NCBI GenBank assembly: GCA_024653845.1
Contig: JANLHA010000109.1
Location: forward strand, 1-6,597
Source of the DNA: Candidatus Omnitrophota bacterium
GTDB taxonomy: Bacteria > Omnitrophota > Gorgyraeia > Zapsychrales > JANLHA01
Direction of reading: 5' to 3'
DNA length: 6,597 nt
Shown: positions 1 to 5,522 of the stretch, piece after piece
How positions within the stretch are numbered: the first letter of the stretch is position 1
Layout: each line of letters starts with the position of its first letter
Program-made: the position numbers and the translations under genes
The notes under the pieces: generated by a model
What the model saw: only the letters and a program-made list of their open reading frames with translations
Database searches by the model: none
What the model was told of the DNA's origin: nothing

Positions 1-27
1 CTCTGGCAGGAGTGATATTCTTTTTTA

Positions 28-798
28 ATGAATTCTTTCTTTCGTAAAATTATTTCTTTGATCGTCGGCTTACTCATTCTTGCTGTAGCGTTTCAATCCA
101 TGCGGATCAATCACTATACACATCGGACTCCTTATACACAAAAGCCTTTTGAGCGCATTCTTCCAGAGTCTTCATTGAAAATTTTATTTTTAGGCGACAG
201 CACCGCAGTGGGAACAGGTGCCGGAGATCCTCAGACATCTGTCGCCGGTTGGTTTGGCCAGGAATTCCCAGACGCGCACATTATGAATCGTTCGGCCAAT
301 GGTCGAAAGTTGCGAGATGTGCTGCAAACATTTTTGACTTTGCCAGAAGATCATTATCAATTGGTAGTCATTCAAGTCGGAGCCAATGACATCATGCGTT
401 TCACATCTTTGGATGTTATCAGGCACGAGGTCAGCGATGTTTTAAAGCAAGCCCAAGTGATTTCTGAACATGTGGTCATTTTGCATTCTGCAGATGTGGG
501 AACAGCGCCCATTTTCACATGGCCGATGAGTTGGATTTATTCTTGGCGTTCTAAGAAGGTACGGGAAATTTATCTTGATATGGAAAAGAATTTAGGAATT
601 TTATATGTGGATCTGTTTGCCTACAAAACGGACGACATCTTTTTGAGTGATAAAGGAAAATATTATGCCAAAGATTTTTTACATCTGAGTGCGGACGGAT
701 ATCGAATTTGGTATGAAGCCATCCGTGCCCGGCTTGAACGTGCTCGGGCTTGGGAAGGGCTGCACGCTCATCAAAATTCTTTAGTTGTTTCGAATTAG
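28..798 (+). CDS. Membrane-anchored SGNH/GDSL-family hydrolase
   Basis: This 256-residue protein is a probable esterase or lipase-like hydrolase of the SGNH superfamily, acting on an unknown acyl or acetyl ester outside the cytoplasm. Residues 1-5 carry no acidic charge, R6 and K7 follow, and about 8-23 form a hydrophobic stretch, so it is either a signal anchor or an uncleaved signal peptide. The SGNH blocks are all visible: block I FLGDS with nucleophile S58, a block II glycine near NG92, block III GAND at 118-121 with oxyanion N120, and block V DFLHLS with D216 and H219 completing the triad. The ATG is the only reasonable start: an in-frame TGA lies at 13-15. The Shine-Dalgarno-like AGGAGTGA at 8-15 is farther away than usual. 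A TAATG junction at 26-30 suggests coupling to an upstream gene. The substrate cannot be told; polysaccharide deacetylation and phospholipid or lipoprotein hydrolysis are both possible. Confidence 0.9.
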   Translation: MNSFFRKIISLIVGLLILAVAFQSMRINHYTHRTPYTQKPFERILPESSLKILFLGDSTAVGTGAGDPQTSVAGWFGQEFPDAHIMNRSANGRKLRDVLQTFLTLPEDHYQLVVIQVGANDIMRFTSLDVIRHEVSDVLKQAQVISEHVVILHSADVGTAPIFTWPMSWIYSWRSKKVREIYLDMEKNLGILYVDLFAYKTDDIFLSDKGKYYAKDFLHLSADGYRIWYEAIRARLERARAWEGLHAHQNSLVVSN

Positions 799-815
799 TT
801 TTTAGGTAGGGAATT

Positions 816-1736
816 CTACCATTTGCGGTATCGCCAAAGCAAAACAATCGTGATGACCGACAACCCCGCCAGCCCCAAAACCACCCAGAAGGAAGCCATG
901 CTCCCGTGTTGAAGAATGGGAAGGTCAAGGTTCATTGAGAAAATGCTGACAATGAGTGTCGGGAGCATGATGCAAATTGAGAGGATGGTCAAAGTTTTGA
1001 TGCGGATGTTCAAGTTGTTGTTCACGAGAGAGACCCAGGCGTCCATCATACTTGAAAGAACCTGAGAATAGGTGTTGGCTTCTTCGTAGCACTGGGTGTT
1101 TTCAATGATCACATCTTCTAGAAATTCGTTGTCTTCTGTCGATAATCCCAGTTTAACAGCATTGGTTTTCAACTTTTCAATCACCTTGCTATTGGAGCTG
1201 ATGGCTTTCAGGTAATACACCAGACTCTTTTCGATATTGAACATGTACAAAAGATCTTTGTTGGTCAACGCTGTGTTGATTTCATGTTCCAGTTCATCAG
1301 AAATTTTATGAATGACATTCAAGTGATCTTCAAAATGTTGGATGCATCGGAAAATGGTTTTCAAGAGCATGTCTTGGATCGAACGAAGTCGGCTGAAGGG
1401 GCGGCCGTCGAAGAGGATCGCTTCTTCGGGCATGACCACAATCACTTTATCCGAAAAAAGGAATAACCCGATCGACGAGATTTTGAGTAGAAAGTTGTCG
1501 GCGGAATTGTAGCGTTTGGGCCGCTTGATAATCAACGCGGTATGGTTGGCTTCAAATTCGAGACGAGCCACTTCATCGGGGTCTAAGCAAGAATTGAGCG
1601 TATGTTCATCAATTTGGAGCTGATTGATAAGATAGCTTTTTTCTTTGTCATCGGGATTGATGTAGACCAAAACCGAGGCGTTTTCGGCGCCGTTGGCCAC
1701 CAGTTTTCCTTCAATAATATGATACCCGCGCAACAT
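816..1736 (-). CDS. corA: CorA-family magnesium/divalent metal transporter
   Basis: This 306-residue protein belongs to the CorA family, pentameric inner-membrane channels that bring Mg2+ (sometimes Co2+ or Ni2+) into the cell. The long N-terminal cytoplasmic part (1-245) has the expected helical, charged stalk region from about 110 to 245. It is followed by two C-terminal membrane helices at about 248-266 and 283-301 and a short basic tail ending RYRKW, the classical CorA topology. The signature normally reading YGMN at the end of the first helix reads FSMN here (S267, M268, N269), followed by LDLP. M and N are kept; the glycine is not. The start is supported by AAGGAAA at + strand 1743-1749, about 8 nt before the ATG. 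The gene is monocistronic as far as can be seen, ends 17 nt from the convergent hydrolase gene and diverges from the DUF502 operon. CorA-like transport is very likely; the exact ion is not certain, given the altered motif. Confidence 0.92.
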   Translation of the reverse strand: MLRGYHIIEGKLVANGAENASVLVYINPDDKEKSYLINQLQIDEHTLNSCLDPDEVARLEFEANHTALIIKRPKRYNSADNFLLKISSIGLFLFSDKVIVVMPEEAILFDGRPFSRLRSIQDMLLKTIFRCIQHFEDHLNVIHKISDELEHEINTALTNKDLLYMFNIEKSLVYYLKAISSNSKVIEKLKTNAVKLGLSTEDNEFLEDVIIENTQCYEEANTYSQVLSSMMDAWVSLVNNNLNIRIKTLTILSICIMLPTLIVSIFSMNLDLPILQHGSMASFWVVLGLAGLSVITIVLLWRYRKW

Positions 1737-1798
1737 TCTTTATTTCCTTTTTATGAATTGAAGCCATTTATCCGGAGAGATTTCTTTAAGCGACGAGT

Positions 1799-1827
1799 AT
1801 CCTACAACCATTTTGATTGAGGAACAA
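1799..1827 (-). promoter_or_regulatory. Candidate promoter for corA
   Basis: On the minus strand TTGTTC (1827-1822) is followed after exactly 17 nt by TAGGAT (1804-1799). This is a modest sigma70-type match, 3/6 and 4/6 to consensus. It would start a transcript about 55 nt upstream of the corA ATG. No other minus-strand pair in the gap looked better, but the match is weak and the call rests on spacing and position. Confidence 0.3.
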
Positions 1828-1844
1828 GCTAAAATTTTTTTGTA

Positions 1845-1876
1845 TTTCTCTTTAGAGATTGTAGCCCTAAGAGAGA
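1845..1876. repeat. Imperfect inverted repeat in divergent intergenic region
   Basis: The left arm TTTCTC-TTTAG (1845-1855) pairs with the right arm CTAAGAGAGA (1867-1876) with one bulged T and one G-T pair, leaving an 11-nt loop. No T tract follows on either strand, so it does not look like a terminator. It lies between the two divergent promoter candidates, where an operator could sit, but a chance repeat in A+T-rich DNA is equally possible. Confidence 0.25.
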
Positions 1877-1878
1877 CG

Positions 1879-1919
1879 TTGAAGGGATTTTTCCTGTGGT
1901 GTCTTAATATAAGTATGAT
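1879..1919 (+). promoter_or_regulatory. Candidate promoter for the DUF502 operon
   Basis: Two overlapping possibilities are visible. TTGAAG (1879-1884) is followed after 18 nt by CTTAAT (1903-1908), preceded by TGT and so resembling an extended -10 element. Alternatively TATGAT (1914-1919) is a good -10 box, but only a poor -35 (TTCCTG at 1891-1896) stands 17 nt before it. Either would start transcription roughly at 1915-1927, upstream of the hairpin at 1937-1967, placing that hairpin in the leader RNA. Neither is more than a moderate consensus match. Confidence 0.3.
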
Positions 1920-1936
1920 AAAATACCCATCATCAC

Positions 1937-1978
1937 TTCCTACGCTACGACTATTGTGGTGTAGGAATTTTTATTTTT
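1937..1978 (+). terminator. Terminator-like hairpin with T tract in the leader of the DUF502 operon
   Basis: TTCCTACGC (1937-1945) pairs with GTGTAGGAA (1959-1967) over nine pairs, one of them G-T, with a 13-nt loop. TTTTTATTTTT (1968-1978) follows immediately. This has the form of a Rho-independent terminator reading on the plus strand; on the minus strand no T tract follows. The stem is only moderately G+C rich, so it may be a partial terminator. No plus-strand gene precedes it, since corA runs the other way. It therefore either ends a short leader or small RNA, or attenuates the downstream operon. Confidence 0.5.
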
Positions 1979-2010
1979 AGACATTGGGAGCAAGAAAGAG
2001 AGCTGTTGAA

Positions 2011-2622
2011 ATGAAAGACTTTATTAATCATGCAAAAATTTATATTTTCCGAGGCATTTTAGCGATCATTCCTTTGATGCTGTCGTGGTTTGCATTGAGA
2101 TTCATTTATGTGTTGATTGATCAGAGGGCTTCTGCGTTAACGGATCATCTGGGGTGGGTGAGAATTCCTGGTCTTGGGCTTTTTCTGGTTTTGTGCACTC
2201 TCTATTTTATTGGGCTTACAGCGAGCAATGTCGTCGGAAGAAATTTTTTCAATTTACTTGAGGGTATCACTAACCGAATTCCTTTGATTAAGACCATTTA
2301 TCAGGTCGGCAAGCAAGTTTCTTACACCCTTTCTTTGCCCGAAAAGCAAGTTTTTCAGCGAGTGGTTTTGGTGGATTATTTTAAGCCAGGAGTATGGATC
2401 ATTGGGTTTGTGACCGGCACAATTGTTAAAGAGGGAACCGATGAGAAGCTGCTCAAGGTTTTTATTCCCACGGTTCCTAACCCTACATCCGGATTGTTGG
2501 TGATGCTTAGAGAATCTGAAACCATTGATCCGGAATGGTCGGTTGAAGAAGCGATGAAAACCGTGGTTTCCGGAGGAATCATTGGCCCACAAAAAATTCA
2601 TCAGCATCGATCATCGAATTGA
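2011..2622 (+). CDS. DUF502 family inner-membrane protein
   Basis: The 203-residue product belongs to the DUF502 family (related to plant LIKE-COV proteins), membrane proteins with no settled biochemical role in bacteria. Membrane helices are predicted at about 13-36 and 52-72, the second starting with the family's glycine-rich RIPGLGLF. Family hallmarks follow: the NRIPLIKTIYQVGKQV block (88-103), a beta-rich soluble part, the VFIPTVPNPTSG signature (150-161) and the S-EEA-K-SGG tail (177-189). I place the start at ATG 2011, with a weak AGAGAG about 8 nt upstream. An in-frame TTG at 1984 would add nine residues but lies right after the T tract and has no ribosome binding site at usable distance. 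The gene heads a probable operon; the next start is 2 nt after its stop. Confidence 0.9.
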   Translation: MKDFINHAKIYIFRGILAIIPLMLSWFALRFIYVLIDQRASALTDHLGWVRIPGLGLFLVLCTLYFIGLTASNVVGRNFFNLLEGITNRIPLIKTIYQVGKQVSYTLSLPEKQVFQRVVLVDYFKPGVWIIGFVTGTIVKEGTDEKLLKVFIPTVPNPTSGLLVMLRESETIDPEWSVEEAMKTVVSGGIIGPQKIHQHRSSN

Positions 2623-2624
2623 AT

Positions 2625-3188
2625 ATGCGCGTGAATGTTTTGAAAACATATACAAAAATCGTTCTTTTGTGTGTTTGCCTTTGGGGTTGTTGTGGGTGTG
2701 ATGCCATTTACCGGCTATTGCAAAAAGAAGGGGCCCAGGAGCGAGATCTCGTTGGTGAAGTCACGCCTTTAGATCTCAACGAAAATGTCGAGAAAGTGCA
2801 AAAACTATTAAAACTTTTTGGATATTCGATTGGTGAGCCCGACGGTATTTTAGGAGGACGAACGCGGGATACGATTGAAGATTTTCAGAACGATCAAGGT
2901 CTCCCCCCATCGAGATTCATTGACAAAGCAACTTGGGAACGATTGCATCAGTTTGAAGAGCTGGGCCTGGTTGTCGAAGAAGAAGTCAATGTTGCCAAAA
3001 TGCAAGAGGCGCTCAAGAAAGCCGGGTTTGATGTAGGCGCTATTGATGGCCGGATGGGGCAGCGCACTCAACAAGCTATTAGAAAATTCCAAGAAAAAAA
3101 TGGGCTTAAGCCCGACGGTAAGGTTGGCATTAAGACGCTCACGAGCATGTCGCGGTATTTGGCGACCCCAAACACAAAATCTCCGTGA
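2625..3188 (+). CDS. Probable lipoprotein with two PG_binding_1 peptidoglycan-binding domains
   Basis: The 187-residue protein has a basic N-terminus (R2, K7, K11), a hydrophobic run (12-20) and a cysteine cluster (C16, C18, C22, C23, C25). LWGC at 19-22 is a plausible though imperfect lipobox, with CCGC at 22-25 as alternative; tryptophan before the glycine is unusual. Two PG_binding_1 repeats follow, at about 54-108 and 122-178, each with the helix-loop-helix pattern VQ..L...G....PDG/IDG..G..T...I..FQ...GL. The second is the better match (AIDGRMGQRTQQAIRKFQ). The linker between them is acidic. No catalytic domain is attached, so the protein probably binds cell wall and tethers or positions something. 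ATG 2625 lies 2 nt after the DUF502 stop with no Shine-Dalgarno sequence, pointing to translational coupling. A TTG at 2619 overlapping that stop is an alternative start adding two residues. Confidence 0.88.
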   Translation: MRVNVLKTYTKIVLLCVCLWGCCGCDAIYRLLQKEGAQERDLVGEVTPLDLNENVEKVQKLLKLFGYSIGEPDGILGGRTRDTIEDFQNDQGLPPSRFIDKATWERLHQFEELGLVVEEEVNVAKMQEALKKAGFDVGAIDGRMGQRTQQAIRKFQEKNGLKPDGKVGIKTLTSMSRYLATPNTKSP

Positions 3189-3195
3189 CGATCTT

Positions 3196-3203
3196 AAAAG
3201 GAG
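3196..3203 (+). promoter_or_regulatory. Strong ribosome binding site deciding a TTG start
   Basis: AAAAGGAG stands 9 nt before the TTG at 3213, in the 24-nt gap after the lipoprotein stop. The next in-frame ATG in the membrane protein is at residue 55, inside the second membrane segment. The site plus the family-typical N-terminus that follows settles the non-ATG start. Confidence 0.75.
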
Positions 3204-3212
3204 TTTTTCGTT

Positions 3213-5411
3213 TTGCGTAACATTCATCTCTTCCAAATCATCACATTTCTGGCAGCATTTTTGCTTTTTCAAATCGAGCTAATTATTGCCAAGGTTTTGT
3301 TACCTCATTATGGAGGAACGTATCTTGTCTGGGGTGCGTGTGTGGTTTTTTTTCAAGGTGTGCTTTTATTAGGGTACATGTTCACTCATCTTGGGATTCA
3401 AAAATGGGGAATGACAGGGTACCGCTATATTCATACTCTTCTGGTGTTTTTGCCGCTCTTTTTCTTCCCAGGCCAACCTTTGCAAATGGTTTCTTATGAA
3501 AGTCATTGGCCGTTGGTTTTTGATGTTTTTGGAAGGCTGTTGATCACTATTGGACCGGCCTTTTTTGTTTTATCGACGATGAGCATTGTTTGGCAACAAT
3601 GGTTGGCCGATTCTTCTCTCCCAGAGCGTTCGGATCCGTACATTCTATTCTCAGCGTCGAACTTGGGATCTTTTGTTGCGCTGCTTTCTTATCCTCTTTG
3701 CTTTGAATATTTTTTTGATGTACAAATTCAACAGAATATTTGGCGTATTGGGTACCTAACGTTGATTGCCTTCCATCTTTTTGCTTTTAAAAAGATTCCT
3801 ATTCTAATTGATGAGAAAACATCGCATGCCTTGCTGGTTCAAGGAAGATCTTCTGATGGCCGAGGTGTTGTGCGATGGTTGCTTTATAGCGCTGCGGGCG
3901 TCATGCTCTTTCTTGCATCGACGAATTTGATCACCATTGAAATTGCACCTGTGCCGCTATTGTGGGTCCTTCCTTTGGCGATTTATTTGCTGTCATTTGT
4001 TCTGAATTTCAAGTGTCGGCCCTGGATGCCTCGGTGGATGATCTATCGCATTGATTATCTTCTGGCGTTTAGCATTCTTATTTACTTTCTTATGCTCTAT
4101 GCGAAATTGCCGGTTTTGGTTGAATTGAGTTCACTTCTTTTTCTTCTTTTTTCGCTTTGCATGTTTTGTCAGTATCAGCTTTATCAGCACAAGCCCGTGG
4201 AAAAAAATTCCTTAACATTTTTTTATTTTATGATTTCTTTGGGAGGATTCCTGGGCGGCATTTTGGTGACATGGATCATTCCGCTGTTGTCGACGGGTGC
4301 GGTGGAATATCTTTTGGGTCTTCTGGTCATCTGCCTTGCCCTGCTTCTTGATAGGAAGATGACCCACCTGACTCTGGCAGACATTCGTTGGATCATGTAT
4401 GCGGTGGGCATTTTGATCATTTGGCCGATTGCCTTCCCGCAATATCATGCCCTGGGATTTGTTTTTCTGATCCTCATCTTTCCTTATATCATTTCCCGGG
4501 TGATGCGCAATCCCTATGCCATGGCTAGTTGCATGGCTATTATTGTTATCATTGCGAATCCCATTGAGACAGTATGGACAAATTTGTCGTATGTTTATAA
4601 GCATCGTAATTATTATGGAGTTCAGAAGGTCTTTGAAGAAAATGGAGTGAGATATCTTCTGCATGGGACCACGATTCATGGAGGTCAGTTCATTGACGAA
4701 GCCAGACAGCCTACCCCCATCACTTACTTCTCGATGGAATCGCCGGTCGGAAAATTGTTAAGCAGCCCGCTTTTTCATTTTCAACACATAGCTATCGAAG
4801 GGCTTGGCATCGGAACGCTTTCCGCATATTTATCAAAAAATCAGACTCTGGATTATTTTGAGTTGGACCCCGATGTTTACAGCCTAGCCAATGAATATTT
4901 CACTTTTTTAAAAAATTCTCGAGGAGAGGTGCATTATTTTTTTGGGGATGCCCGGCTGGAGATGGCCAAACGGCCGCAAGATTACTATGACTTGTTGATC
5001 ATGGATGCTTTTGGCGGGGATTCAGTCCCTGTCCACTTGGTGACAGTTGAGGCCCTTGAAGAAGGACGGCAGCATTTGAGAAAAGGTGGAATTCTTCTTT
5101 TTCACATGAGCAATCGATACATTTTTCATGGATTTGCTCTGGCCAAAACCGCAATGACGTTGGATGCCTATGTTTGTCAAAAGAGTTTTAATCAAAATAT
5201 CAGATATTTAAGCCTGTCGTCTTGGATGGCAGTGACCTGGGACCGCGATGTTTTTCATGCGCTCGCTAAAGATTTGGAATGGCTTCCTTTCGATGCGCAG
5301 AAATTTGGTCGTTTCCGGGAATGGAAGGACCAATACAGCAGCATCCTTCCCTATGTTTCTGTTCAGGAGCTTTTTTCCCAAGCCAAAGAGTTTGACTGGT
5401 TAGTGTTTTAA
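3213..5411 (+). CDS. Polytopic membrane protein fused to a spermidine-synthase-like methyltransferase domain
   Basis: This 732-residue protein is of the fused membrane/spermidine synthase-like family. The N-terminal part (about 1-450) holds an estimated 14 or so hydrophobic segments and two family blocks: E22 to Q48 with LLPHYGGTYLVWG and FFQGVLLLGY, and R221 to F266 with APVPLLWVLPLAIYLLSF. The C-terminal part (about 465-732) has a Rossmann methyltransferase-like fold: HGTTIHGGQ (484-492), the nucleotide-loop GLGIGTLSAY (530-539), acidic FELDPD (549-554), GDAR (578-581), MDAFGGDSVPVHL (597-609) and a terminal W-K-DQYSSIL (704-711). The GGGDG loop and D-S-TDP catalytic segment of true spermidine synthases are absent, so aminopropyl transfer is doubtful. 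The substrate is unknown; many such proteins are simply annotated as spermidine synthase. It is the last gene of the cluster begun by DUF502, and no clear terminator follows it. Confidence 0.9.
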   Translation: MRNIHLFQIITFLAAFLLFQIELIIAKVLLPHYGGTYLVWGACVVFFQGVLLLGYMFTHLGIQKWGMTGYRYIHTLLVFLPLFFFPGQPLQMVSYESHWPLVFDVFGRLLITIGPAFFVLSTMSIVWQQWLADSSLPERSDPYILFSASNLGSFVALLSYPLCFEYFFDVQIQQNIWRIGYLTLIAFHLFAFKKIPILIDEKTSHALLVQGRSSDGRGVVRWLLYSAAGVMLFLASTNLITIEIAPVPLLWVLPLAIYLLSFVLNFKCRPWMPRWMIYRIDYLLAFSILIYFLMLYAKLPVLVELSSLLFLLFSLCMFCQYQLYQHKPVEKNSLTFFYFMISLGGFLGGILVTWIIPLLSTGAVEYLLGLLVICLALLLDRKMTHLTLADIRWIMYAVGILIIWPIAFPQYHALGFVFLILIFPYIISRVMRNPYAMASCMAIIVIIANPIETVWTNLSYVYKHRNYYGVQKVFEENGVRYLLHGTTIHGGQFIDEARQPTPITYFSMESPVGKLLSSPLFHFQHIAIEGLGIGTLSAYLSKNQTLDYFELDPDVYSLANEYFTFLKNSRGEVHYFFGDARLEMAKRPQDYYDLLIMDAFGGDSVPVHLVTVEALEEGRQHLRKGGILLFHMSNRYIFHGFALAKTAMTLDAYVCQKSFNQNIRYLSLSSWMAVTWDRDVFHALAKDLEWLPFDAQKFGRFREWKDQYSSILPYVSVQELFSQAKEFDWLVF

Positions 5412-5416
5412 GTGCC

Positions 5417-5445
5417 TTGTGCTCTGTCGTGACATGGCTTATAAT
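5417..5445 (+). promoter_or_regulatory. Candidate sigma70-type promoter for sucC
   Basis: TATAAT at 5440-5445 is a perfect -10 box, and TTGTGC (5417-5422, 3/6 to consensus) lies exactly 17 nt upstream. Transcription would begin near 5452, giving a leader of about 70 nt before sucC. The -35 box lies immediately after the stop codon of the preceding gene, and no terminator separates the two, so read-through from the upstream operon may also contribute. Confidence 0.5.
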
Positions 5446-5469
5446 ACCAAAATATTTGTTTTACAACGC

Positions 5470-5493
5470 AGGTCGTTTTCTAAAATATGACCT
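5470..5493 (+). other. Small hairpin in the sucC leader
   Basis: AGGTCGT (5470-5476) can pair with ATGACCT (5487-5493) over seven pairs including one G-T, with a 10-nt A/T-rich loop. It ends about 29 nt before the sucC ATG and is not followed by a T tract. It would sit in the 5' leader and might affect mRNA stability or translation. The sucC ribosome binding site nearby is weak (AAGAAAG, about 10 nt before ATG). Confidence 0.22.
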
Positions 5494-5522
5494 TTAAGAA
5501 AATACAAGAAAGTTGAATATCT

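Noticed and set aside
805..820. A bidirectional intrinsic terminator between the convergent genes
   Set aside because: The stem is only 5 bp, and neither strand has a T tract after it (ATTTGCGG on plus, TAAAAACT on minus).
551..928. A 125-codon minus-strand frame spanning the hydrolase end and the corA end
   Set aside because: It overlaps the conserved parts of two well-supported genes, and its product resembles no family.
1737..1983. A tRNA, known riboswitch or attachment site in the divergent gap
   Set aside because: No T-loop GGTTCGA-type sequence, cloverleaf, M-box-like core or direct-repeat pair flanking a mobile element was seen.
1984..2010. TTG at 1984 as the start of the DUF502 gene
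   Set aside because: The nearest purine-rich site (AGGAA at 1963-1967) is too far upstream and lies in the hairpin arm; ATG 2011 gives a normal family N-terminus with a weak but well-placed site.
4212..4679. A 155-codon open frame on the minus strand inside the fused membrane protein gene
   Set aside because: The translation is low-complexity in N, H, Q and R with no domain, as expected from the antisense of a hydrophobic coding region; the plus-strand gene is unambiguous.
5458..5486. A second sucC promoter using TAAAAT at 5481-5486
   Set aside because: The only candidate -35 boxes give spacers of 15 or 19 nt, and the -10 falls inside the small hairpin; the TTGTGC-N17-TATAAT pair upstream is clearly better.
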